Shown one piece after another: positions 25,101 to 37,100 of a stretch of DNA of 60,000 bases. The stretch comes from Branchiostoma floridae (lineage: Eukaryota > Chordata > Leptocardii > Amphioxiformes > Branchiostomatidae), in the NCBI RefSeq assembly GCF_000003815.2, contig NC_049997.1:10287860-10347859 (forward strand), read 5' to 3'. The notes beneath the pieces were generated by a model. The model was not told the DNA's origin, ran no database searches, and was given only the letters and a program-made list of their open reading frames with translations. Numbering within the stretch: the first letter of the stretch is position 1; each line of letters begins with the position of its first letter. The position numbers and the translations under genes are program-made.

Positions 25101-28100
25101 CTGTAGTACAACGGCCAGGAAATCTCTTGGAAACACATCGTCAGTGTCTACGAGTGGGATTTAGGACTACAGCGACAAGCGGTTGGGCTGCGCATGCTAC
25201 ACAAGCTGAAGGCAGATCATGTTTACCTGAACCCAGCCCTACGTATGAGGGTCAACCTTGCCGTACAGGTTTGTCTTGCCCTTATGTGGTAGGTAACCTC
25301 ACATTAACCTTTAGGTAAAAAGGGAAAGGTGATAAAAGCCCTTCTCTGCATGGCACTCTATGCTCTATAACTCGTAAATGCATATGTGTGGAAATTTAAT
25401 ATCAATTATATCACTTTCACAGGTCCTCAGCAACTCCATGAGCTGTGCCCTTGCCATGCAAGGCCGACACGACACAGTGTCAACAAGGAACTTCATCAGC
25501 ATGATGAATCGTTTCTTCGACTGTTTAAACGTCCAAAACCAATACCAGGGACAACGTGGGAACATGCCAGATCTGGAGCCCTATAGAGATGTCGACGACA
25601 TCAGATTCACTGTAAGTGTCACATTTCTTACCAAAAGATCTTCATATCTTTATCAGTGTTATGTTCCAAATTGTAATGAACATGTATTGTCAAGGAGCAT
25701 TGATATATTATCCAGTATCTGGGATTGATATGCTTTTTTATTACAAATGTACTACCATGTAACAATATTACTGTAGCATGTAAAATGTATAACTTTGGTA
25801 TATTCTATTGCTTCCATTCTGTTACAGTGGCTGGAGAAAGACTTCCTGGGCTTCTTGCATCACTGGGAGCAGCAGGCTGCAGGAACACCAGGCCTGAGCA
25901 AGGACCAGAGAAACCGGATGTGCCTGTCAAAACAAACACTTGAGGGGCTTAGAATCACAGGTATGTTTGTCATAATACATGTACCTTACTCACTATCAAA
26001 GGACACTACTGTTTAAAACAATCTGATTATGTAATCAATTTAAGATATCACCTATTATACTAGCTACTAACTGTATTATTACTGTATATTATATAAGATA
26101 TCACCTATAATACTAGCTACTAACTGTATTATTACTGTATATTATAACCTCAAATGAGGTCGTGTGGTGGACGGGAGACTTGGCCCATCCCCTATCTCGT
26201 ATTCAGCTAGAAGAAAGACCATGCCGTAAGAGGCGGTAGAACCCCAACTTGCTGTAATACACCGTATGACTGATGACTATGATAACCTTAAAGTTAATGA
26301 AGTCTACTTTTTTCCAGTTTCATCTTTTGTAGAACTGACAAAGACGCTGATCCAGGAGGAAGGTGTTGGCTATGTCCTCAGTGAGAAGTTCACACAAGAT
26401 CCCCTGGAGCAGCACTTTGCAAAGCAGAGAAGAAGATGTGGCGCAAACGAGAATCCAACAGCCCTGGAGTTTGGTAGAAATGAAATCAACCTACACATAC
26501 TTAAGGACTCGATAAGATCTGTTGGGGGAAATTGTAGGGGGAGGGCAGCTAATGCACAAGCCATCGACTTCACTGACAACACCCCATTGCCTAAGAGACA
26601 GCGAAAGAAATAGAAAGCCTTTCAGAATGAAGCTTTATTTGGCATTAAACAGTTTAACAGTTGTTTCTAATGTTGCCAAATCTGTAGATACTAATAGTTC
26701 CTAATGTTGTCCAATTTGTACATACTACTAGTAGTTTCTCTAATGTTGCCCAATATTTACATGTTAGCAGGTTCTAATGTTGCCTAATCTGTACATTCTA
26801 GTCTTTCTTATGATATAAAACCTGTACATACAAACTAGTACACAAAGGTACTTTCTGTTCATGTTGATGTCAAATGGTAGTATCCCAGGTAAGGGAATGC
26901 GATTGATTTGTTTGATAACAGTTATGAGATTGTATTCAAACCTATCAAAGCTACCTTGATACTGTATGTAGTTGCAGATTAATGGATGTACAAGTGATGG
27001 ACAAATAACCGTGCCCAAAGATGTTTTGACAATCTTGGTCAACAAGTAAATACAATGTATACTTTCTAAGGCGTAGAATAGTTAGTATTATAAAACCGCT
27101 ACAATATAACTGTACAGATAATGTACCTACAGTAATCTACACAGCAATTATTAAAAGAGTTCATCTGTGAACCAAGTAATATGAACAAAATATGATGTAT
27201 GAAGCACTGGACATATTTCACAAAGGTGTATTACAAGCAACATGTACAGCAAAATTTTGAAGGATGTGTACAAAATTCTAGTACATGTAATGTGAAGTGT
27301 CCCATCAAAGACATTAGCCCAAGGACTTCCTTAGTGATTTCTCTCCCTTCTTGGATGCTGCATCAATGTTTTTTTGTCTCATAACTGCTATATGTGCCTC
27401 AGCAAATGCACGGCATCTAAGGTTCACAAAGTACAATAGAATCTTCTCTAACAAAGCAACACTAGCCTTCTCATCTGTAATGCTGCAGGCAATGGCACAC
27501 CAGTACTTGTTTACCAAGAAATCTGTCTCCAGTTTGTTCATAATGTCATCCTTTATCCCTGTCAGTGTACCCTGACGGAGCTGTTGAACATTGGCAGTTG
27601 ACCTGACCACTTTTTCCACAGCACGGAAAAAAAGATAAACTTGGTCAGTCACAACATATAGCCCACCACGATTAACTTTGTCCACCCATCCCTCTGTGTA
27701 CTTCAAAAAAGTTGCTTTTCCAGTACTTGAGTGTTTGGCACCATCTACTTTCCATTCTGACAAAACTGTAGCATAGAGTTTGGCAAGCTTGTTGTCGTAC
27801 TTCTTGTAGTGTTTTAACAGAGCATGTGGGATATACCCAGCAACATACCTTAAAACCTGTTCTTCAGCATTAGTCATAGCTGTGTCTACATCACTACAAG
27901 TGCCACCTGTAATAGGGGCATCCACACTGTGCTTCTTTGCCAGGAGGCCTTCAAAAACCTTGTTTGTAACAAACATGTGCAGCAAAGGGCATGGAATCTG
28001 ATCTAGACTAGACATGAAAGTATTCCACAAATTCTGGAATTGGTCACCTGTGCATAACTTGTGGAATGCACCAAACATGGTTTCATTCGCAGAACTACAT

Positions 28101-31100
28101 AGCACAGAAGTATCTGCAGCACTTATTACACACCACAACAGACTACACAATGTCATGATAAAGTGGGCATTGTCTGACGTTGCCCATCTGCCGAAAATAT
28201 CTGCTGCTATCTTGGCAGCCTTGTTCCCAGGAGTGGCCACTGTCCCAAATGTGAGCAGCCATGGTGGATACTTGGTGGCTTCTTCTATGGCATCTTTCAC
28301 CAGCCGTGGTCCCTCAGCCAAGGCATCTTCTTTCCCCAACTTGGATGTTGGTCTCTTCACTGGAAAAAAAATCATGCAAGTAACATTATTAACCCGATAG
28401 TACTAGTACCAAGAGCTTTTATCAGAAGTTCTGGGTGGATTTTAAACATTGCATAGCTATGCCCATGAAGGTTTACCAAGGAGGAAAAATATTATTTGCA
28501 TGATATTTAAAAAATTTACCCTTGAGCTTGCGACGTGGCTTCGAAGCCTTCCCTGCTCCTTTCACTTGCGTCTTGTCAGGAGTGTTGGAGGTTCCTGGTT
28601 CTGGATCTGTGACAGCTGATGAGAGAAGTAGAGAGTAAAGTTCAGGAAAGTCGTTTTCAACAACGTGACTGCCAAGTAGGATGTGTGAGAATGCATGTAT
28701 CTGTGCAAATTGTATGAGCATATATATTAATTTTCGGTCTATATCATTTTTGTACATCGCAGAATGATTTTGCCACGCAGCGAACTCGATATATATATTG
28801 AATATGCCCCCCTCCCCCCGTGGCCGCGCCATGATATAGGGGGAGAAATACAAACTAAAAGCTCCTTGAGTCAAGGTATAAAAAGCTCATTGATGACATT
28901 GGATCACAAAATACCATAGGCAACAACATAGAAACAAACAAAGAACAGATTAAACGACATATTTAGTGCTGAGTGTTACGAAAAAGCCGTCAACTTACTT
29001 GATACTGGATGCTCCCTCTCCTTGTGTCGGCGAAACGAGCCGGCGTTCTTGTACGGTTTTCCGCAGACATCGCACTCAAATGCTCCACGACCGGACGCTG
29101 CCGCGCTGGTCTTCGTAGCGCTTTGACTACTACTATGGGAGAGACCCTCAACACATTCGTCTTCCTCCTCCATCGCTTCAAAATCATCCTCAAAGTCACT
29201 GAAATCGAAATCGCTCCACACGAAGTCGTCGTCTCCGGGTCGTGCCATCTTGAAAACAAAGGCCGAGAATGCGACAACGCGCGGAGACACGCGCTTGGGA
29301 TGTATGCAAATGAGTGTCATTGACACTTAGGTGTTAATCAAATTTTGTCGCCCGCTACGAACATAGCTGAATGGAAAAAAATTCTTGCTCTCTCCTCCTG
29401 ATAAAAGCTCCTTGCTCTAACACAACTGTAATCTTCAAAATCAGGGGTCAAAATACTGGACGCAAATATACTGTTGTGCACCACAAATTGGAAGTATGCA
29501 ATTGATTTTTGACTGTGGGAATTTCAAGCCCGTAAAAGGAACTCTCCAAGTCCTAAGTCAGCAGTGATATGTAACCTTAAGAAACAGAAGTCTTGGTGGT
29601 TGGTCTAGCCGCCGACAGACAACAATCCTCTTAAGAAGCCGGGAGCATCTTTAGACTTAGTTCTTCTTGACCTTGGCAGCCCGCTAAAAGACACAACACC
29701 ATCTGCACCCTCTCATCTGTGGCGTTTCGCTAATACGACAAAAACGGCAATAGACAAGAAACGACTCCCAGATCTGGACCATCGGGCAAGACAGTGCGGC
29801 AGGGTTTTAGCCTTTGACAGAATTTGCTGGGGACGGACAAAAAATTTGCCCAATCTGTCTGCTATGATGGACAAAAGTAGGCATGTAAAGATATTAACAG
29901 ATGCCATTGAACCAAGCAGAGTCTACAAGCAAAATTTGCCACTCAAAATGCAAGAAATAGTATTTTAGAGGGTCTAGATTTCAAAATTTACCAGGGGGAA
30001 CATGCTCCCGGACCCCCCTAGGATCACCGTGCTTTCTGCACTGGACAGGGTTTCCAAATTCAAAATCCGGGGGACGGAAAAAAAATTCAGGCTGGCTAGA
30101 ACCCTGCAGTGCGGTGTACGAGGAACGTCCAACATGCCCTAAAATAGGGGAGAGGGTAACAGGGGTAAGACAGCTACTGCAGACCAACAACAAACTCAGC
30201 TGTAATCCACTGACCTGAACAAATAAATCTCTCCTCTAGAAGCTGAATTGAGCTTCCCTGTGAACTGTTAAGGCCTCAGAACCAATATACATACAGACTG
30301 GCATGTTTTAAAGACCTGTTATCTTTTGTCAATGTCATAAAATTGATAAGTAATATGCCAAAAAGCAGTTACCGAAGCAACTGGATATGATTTTGGAAAC
30401 CATATATCCATTTTCAAAACCATATCCAGTTGCTTGAGTAACTCTTTTTGGCATATCTTATTACCTGGATGTCTAATGTTCATTGATGTATCTTGACAAG
30501 TAATACAGTCAAACCTGTACAAGTGACTACCTACACACAAGGACCACCTGGCTAAAGTGAGTACTTTTTTGGGGTCCCTTAGATAATTTTTCCCATTTGA
30601 CTGTACTAAGAATCCTGTTTACAGTGACTACCAATGACAGAAGATAGACCGGGGCTGTCTGCTGGAACCGTCCCTGGACAAAAATTTCACATTGTCTGTC
30701 CCAAAAATGTAAACTTCATGCTTAAAATATAAAATTTTGCAATCTTAAATTGACAGTTTCGACAACAAAAAATGAGTGGGAAGTTGAAGACAGCCATGAG
30801 ACTAACATCTCTAAGTGGTCTTCTTGAACGGTTTTGAGAGTACATTATATATCTATACTGAAACTGCCAATACACAATGTCGCTACAAAAATTCTAATAT
30901 TACTTGAAAACATTACTGCATGCTCTTACCTTATACAGAGCAGGAATAAGATCCTGTAATCGGAGACGGCTGCATACGAACACATCGTAAACTGCATTGA
31001 CAGCCAGCACTGTGATGCCTTGTTCTTTGGTCAGCATACTCGCTGTAGTACACAGAATGCTGCACAACAGCCATAGCCACTTCACCACATCGACCTCTTC

Positions 31101-34100
31101 TCTAGATAACGTCTTGTCCCTCTGTCGACAGTATCTTGTGTAGGAAAGGAACGAGAGAAGGAAAAACAGGCATGCGCCGACGTCCGCCCTCCCTACAACT
31201 CCCGCGACCGCCTCTGTGTGAATGGGGTGAGAGGCGAACAGGAAACCGGCCAACAATTTCACCCTAGTTCTCTGCAAGAACACACCGGCTACGTGCGTGA
31301 ACAGTGCAGTCACTACCGCGTGTAGAACGGTATTTGTGAAGTGGTATCCCCACGGGTTGAGCCCGCCGAAGTAGTGGTTGATACGGAAAGAGATGACGCA
31401 GAGCGGCCGGTAGGACTTGTGGCTGCCACTGTGGGTAAGCGGCGTCCCCCAGAAGTCGTCGAAGAAAAGGTCCGTGAGGGGCGTGTCTTGCTGGAGATCT
31501 TGGTTCTTCAATATTGCACGGCTGTAGAGAAACAGAAAGAGATGTCAGCATGGAAAACAACGACTGTAGATACAGAACACAGTGAATGATGATGATAGAA
31601 AACAATACATGTAACTAGAATCTGTGATAGTTTCATCAGGTTGGTATGTCACAGAAGAAAGAGGCTGGTTTTCCCAACCTTTGCTTCATTTTCTCAAGGC
31701 ATTTCTGACTAGTTTACATTGTACTGTAGCAATCAATGTAGTTAACAATCACTGAAACGTCTGAAGATTAAATGAGGGTCATGAATAAAGAATCTGTTTA
31801 TTCATGAAGCTAGAATAATTTCAAAATTTTCTGCCAATTGGTATAGGTGTGAGTTAATTGCTAGTTTGTAAGATTTGCTGTGAAAAATTAGACATATCCT
31901 AAATGCATATACAAAACTTCTCTTGTTTATGTCAATATTTCAAAGCTCATATCCAAGACAATGTGAACACTGAAGTCAAGTCATTTACACATCATTTAGC
32001 TGATTGGCTTGAACCAGTTTGTTAAATGAGGCAAACCATAATAGAGTGAACTGTGAAGCAATTATTCATGGTCTGTTATTATTAGAGTACTGATAAGAGT
32101 AATATAAGCACAGTATAGTACTCCAGTCACACAGTCTTATTGGATAACAATTTCAATCAAAGTCTCGACCAAATGGCTTCTGCAACAGGGGAAAGAAGAT
32201 GAAACAAGTGCTTTCGAAAAAGTCGCCATTTCTGCCTCAATGACAAGGACTAAGACAATGACAAGGATTACGAGTCCAAAACGGATGAAAGATGCTAGCA
32301 CACACAGAATGACTTTTACTCTTTGACTAACTGCGAAAATAGAAAAATTTTTGCAAAGAAATACTGTAAATGCATTTAAGTTCGCGGGGATTTAATTTCG
32401 CGGTAGCGGGAAAATTGACTTTTCGCGGTGGTTTTAATTTCGCGGTAGCACCATGCACTGTAATCTCTTACTGTTATGAAAAAATATTCGCGGTGGTTTT
32501 AAATTCGCGGTGAAGCGGCCGCCGCGAAAACCGCGAACATTAATCCACCGCGAACATTTCTGCATTTACAGTAGGTCAAAATCAAAGTCCATTTGTATCA
32601 ACATTATGTGGTCACTCTACAAGAATGTAAAGATTTCAAATACATTATGTATTATGATTACGTTATCAATATCATCAGACCAGTCTCTATATAAGAGAAT
32701 ACTGGGCACCAGCAAAGAATGTCATATCAATTAAAGATAAGAATAATTGGTTAATTACTCTTAATGAGGTAACATGAGACAAACAGGAAGCTCCTTTTAG
32801 TGATAACAATTATCTGTGGGATTAAGAAAAACACACAAATGAGCTATCCATAAAAATAAACATGTCACTCATTTTCATTACAGTTGTCTAATTCAGACAG
32901 GTCAGTTGTACATTAGAAGTTCTATCATACAGAAGCATTTTTTGCTTTAAATCTATTATAGTTCTCCTGAAAAAAAAATTGGTCAAAATCGGAATTTAGA
33001 TCATTGTGGCCTGAGTTGTATTGCATATTTGTCCCCAAACCCCACCCTTTGTAGTCCAACCTACATGGTAACACACTAAAAGCATACTAAAACAAGAACG
33101 CTAAATGACGATATTACTGTAGCTTCCTGGGACAATTTTATACCTAATATCAATATTTATTAGGCTACAAAATGTGAATCAACAACAATGAAAAACACAT
33201 GCCAAGTTTTTGGCTTTTAAATGTCACATAATGTATTGCAGTTTGATTTTGAAAAAGATAAGAGATTTCTAAACTGCCTATCACTGATGATATCACTATG
33301 ATCTAGCACAGTGTGACACTATCACCCTCTGACTCAACCTGTTTGGAAACAATGCCCCTGCAGTCAGCTGATTTACATTGTCTGCACCCAGTCACCTGTA
33401 ATAGTCACCTTTCGCTAAACCTGCAATGTATATATACACGATCTTTCTTGCCCTTTCTTCTAAATAGTAGTTTTATTTGATACCTGCATGTAGATATGTT
33501 CCTGGATCATTTTCAACACAGTACACAATCATATTTTCTTTACCAAATGATAGGTGAAATCAAAAAGCCCAACAACGTTGCCTTGCCTTGCTCGCAACTT
33601 CTTTCATGTTTACGACGGTGGAAAATCTTCCGATGCAATCTTTCGTGCCTTTTCCTCTTAATACAGTTTTATTCAATAACTGTATGTAGATATGTTCTTG
33701 CATAATTTTCAATACACTATACAATTAGTTTTTTTTTTATGATAGGTGAAAAGAAAAAGCCCAAGAGCGTTGCCGTGCGTTGCTCGCAACTTCTTTCATG
33801 TTTACAACGGTGGAAAATCTTCCGATGACCTTCTGACTTCTGCACAGTGACAAGGCTCCGCCTAATGCCTGGTAATTTTCTAAATTAGCATGTAATGCCT
33901 CCAAGGTAAAACACACAATGAGCCCAGGTTACACCGGCTACTAGCTTCTGAACTATGGCTCTAATAATGCAGAACGGTATTGCCTGGACGGAGAAATGAG
34001 CGACAGAAAGTGGGGAATTATGAGGATCTGTTGCAACCAGCTTTAGGCACAGGTGACAGGAAGGCTAGTATTTTTGTATACCACAGGTGTTTCCTTCTTT

Positions 34101-37100
34101 TGGTTGTTAAGAAATCTTTCAAAATTAAAGAAATGACAAGACATGGGTTAAGATTTCAGTTGCAGAATTTGTTCAAACACAAGGCAAATATTTTATAGAT
34201 AAAAAACTCAAAGTAGGTTGAGGAATATATAAAAACATTGAACAATTTTTCATTCAATTACTAACATGCTGCACCCACACGAAATGGTACCAAACATCAC
34301 CCTACAAAGGAACATGCTGTAGGTTTATCTTTAGTCTGTTATGCTTTGTTTTAGCAACCCAGCAATGATTTCATCGCCGAGTAAAGCTTTTAACGAAATT
34401 AATGGGCAAATTTGGGATAGCTAAAATCCTCGGATTACACCACTGAAAGAGCCGAGCCTATACCGTGCCATGTTTATTGAAAAGCTATCCCTAACAAGCC
34501 CTCCCAAGTTTGTCCTTTATCTGGTAGCCGTGATACCTGATGGAGCGGCGTGAATACCCGTGGCATAGTTGGGCTGCGGAAGATTATGTTATCACCAGGG
34601 ACAGCTTTTCTGCTCACTCGCGGGTCTGTGTCAATTCTGAGCCTTACAGATGGACAGTCACAGCAAAGTTATTTGGTATTCATCATTTCATGCAAACTTT
34701 GGAGCAAGATTCTAGTCAGCCGGAAATTTTTTTTACATCCCCTGAATTTTGAATGGAAATCCTGTCGAAGGTGCCACATTTTACATCTAGACCCCCCGAA
34801 ATGCTATTTCCTGCATTTTGAGGGGCAAATTTCGCTGGTAGACTCGGACGGAGTGGCGTGAATACCCGCGGCATAGTTGGGCTGCGGAAGATTATGTTAT
34901 CACCAGGGACAGCTTTTCTGCTCACTCGCAGGTCTGTCAATTCTGAGCCTTACAGATGCTGGACAGACACAGTGTTCTCTCCAGGATTTTTTCACAGTGT
35001 AGAGACATCTTACTTCTTAGTGCAGCAAAGCCAAATGAATGTGGTACGCGATACAGGTGTGAGCACTGTAGAGGGTCTGCGGAAATCCTCCCCCTGAAAA
35101 TGTTTAAGTTTGTAACCCTATTTCCTGCATTTTAAGGGCCAAATATTGTGTTATAAAGCCAATATTTATTACCTTTTGTTACAAAACAACAGAAAAACAG
35201 CAAAGGATACCAAAACGAGCGGCGTGAATACCCGCGGCATAGTTGGGCTGCGGAAGATTATGTTATCACCGGAGACAGCTTTTCTGCTCACTCGCGGGTC
35301 TGTGTCAATTCTGAGCCTTACAGATGGCGGACAGACACAGCAAAGTCATTTGGTATTCATACAAGGTCTTACCAGGAAAACTCAATGATTGTGTTTTCTT
35401 TTCTTTTCAAAATTACCATCTCTCTACCATTTATGCTTATTTTCATATTACACATTTTAACTGATTTCCTCATCTTCAAACAAAGAATCCCTCTGTAGAT
35501 CTCCAGTACAGTAAAAACAATTCTGGAATAACTTTGACTTAGAAAATGTGTGAGAGGCAAGTTTTTCTCTCAGGCCTTTGTTCTCTTGCTAAAATCATAC
35601 ATAAAATTGTCTGAGAACCAACAAATTAAATCAGTGTGGCCTTAAGCCTTTGTAAAATGTCACCTGTTAGCAGGGGAGCGACAGTTGGTGCAGATTATAG
35701 CTACACAAGCCTTCGATCCCAAACTGAGTACTTGTTCCTGGAAAAGCCTTCAGAGCCTAAGACCAGGGTTCGAAATACCACCTGCATATGCAGATTAGTG
35801 CAGGTGAAATTGGAGCTGTGCAGGTCTACCTGCACCTAAACTGCACAGGTCCATGTACTAGGTATACATGTATATAATACAATGTACTATGATGTAAGTA
35901 TATGCATGTGGATTTTTACTAGCTGCATTGACTGTTACCACCTATGATGAAGAATGAAAGAAATAATCGCAATCGCAACAATTTTAGTATGATTCATCCT
36001 TCCATATTCTTCCCAATATCTAATTTTGAGTGGTGCAGGTAAAATTTGTCTGGTGCAGGTAAAATTTGTCTGGTGCACATAATTTTCAATGTATTTCGAA
36101 AATGCAGGAAAAAGTATTTCGAGCCCTGTAATACAGTTTGTTCCGTCCATCTGGGCCACACTGCCTGCAAAAGGCTGGATCAATAGATGCAATGAATCCA
36201 TCTACACAGGTTGGCTTTGTTCAAGTAAGGCTCAGGATTCTACTAAGTATGCAATTATTGCCAAGCATAGCCAGGTAAAGCCCCTTGAAAACTGTGCTGT
36301 AGAGTACACGGCAGCAAATTTATAACAGGGACTAAATAAGGAAGGGTCTTAAAACACAGTATGTATATATATGAAGAGGGTCTTTTTCCACAAGGTACAG
36401 GCAGCCTTTTTCCATTGCCCATAATTTGTAAGGAAAAGGTACCTAAGTCCTTATTCACGTACTTCGTACCAAGGCGACCAAATTTTGCATAGCTGTCTTC
36501 CTTGATTTTAGCGCAATACATAGAATGTTCTTCTGAATTCGGATACCCAACCTATACAGACCCTCTATCGAGTCTATGAAGGCAGCTTCAATAGAGCCAG
36601 CATATAACAGACTTTATTGAAATGAGCTTGCCTATAACAGACTTTACTGTTACAGTTGTTATCACAAACCTGTCACATGAGTCCAGGGAAGGCTATTCAG
36701 CACTGCGCAGGTGTTTTGGCAATGAATTCTATGGTCCATTTGTACAGTCTGGCGCCCTGAGCACTGTTATGTTTGACACAATACATTCTTTCAACCCGAA
36801 ATATGCCTACCCGACAATAGTGTTGACGTTTTAACTTTTAGTGAACATATTTATCCAACAAAGCTCCGTCCCGTTCTTATCAACCGGAGCACAAGAAATG
36901 AAAGGGACAAGAAGGTACCAAACATGATATTTTGAGCAAACAATAGAGAACTGAACAAACATCATAGGGGAGTATTTCACTAGACAACGGTATGTTGGTG
37001 TTGTCGCTGCGTTCAAAATTGAATTTCTGTTATCCTTGACTTTATAATGGAAATATCATGCATTTTAGCATTAGACAACAAAACACAAAAAGCGTAAAGG

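Larger units (their letters stand above)
20973..29414. mobile_element. Intact P-superfamily DNA transposon with two convergent genes
   Basis: An 8442-bp element bounded by perfect 31-bp inverted repeats (20973-21003 and 29384-29414) and the 7-bp target duplication CTCTAAC (20966-20972 and 29415-29421). A 12-bp inverted repeat, ATGTTCGTAGCG, lies inside the ends (21086-21097 and 29353-29364). Drosophila P elements have 31-bp terminal repeats, short subterminal inverted repeats and 8-bp duplications, so the layout is P-like. It carries a plus-strand transposase gene and a minus-strand zinc-finger gene, convergent, with about 700 bp between their stops. Both reading frames are undamaged, and terminal repeats and duplication are perfect, so insertion is probably recent. 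It sits in TMTC2 intron 2, with the transposase antisense to the host gene. Confidence 0.93.

Noticed and set aside
21311-29248. Idea that the element is a RAG/Transib transposon
   Set aside because: Catalytic motifs are P/THAP9-type, the duplication is 7 bp not 5, and the ends lack CAC-type heptamers. Only the N-terminal zinc domain is RAG1-like.
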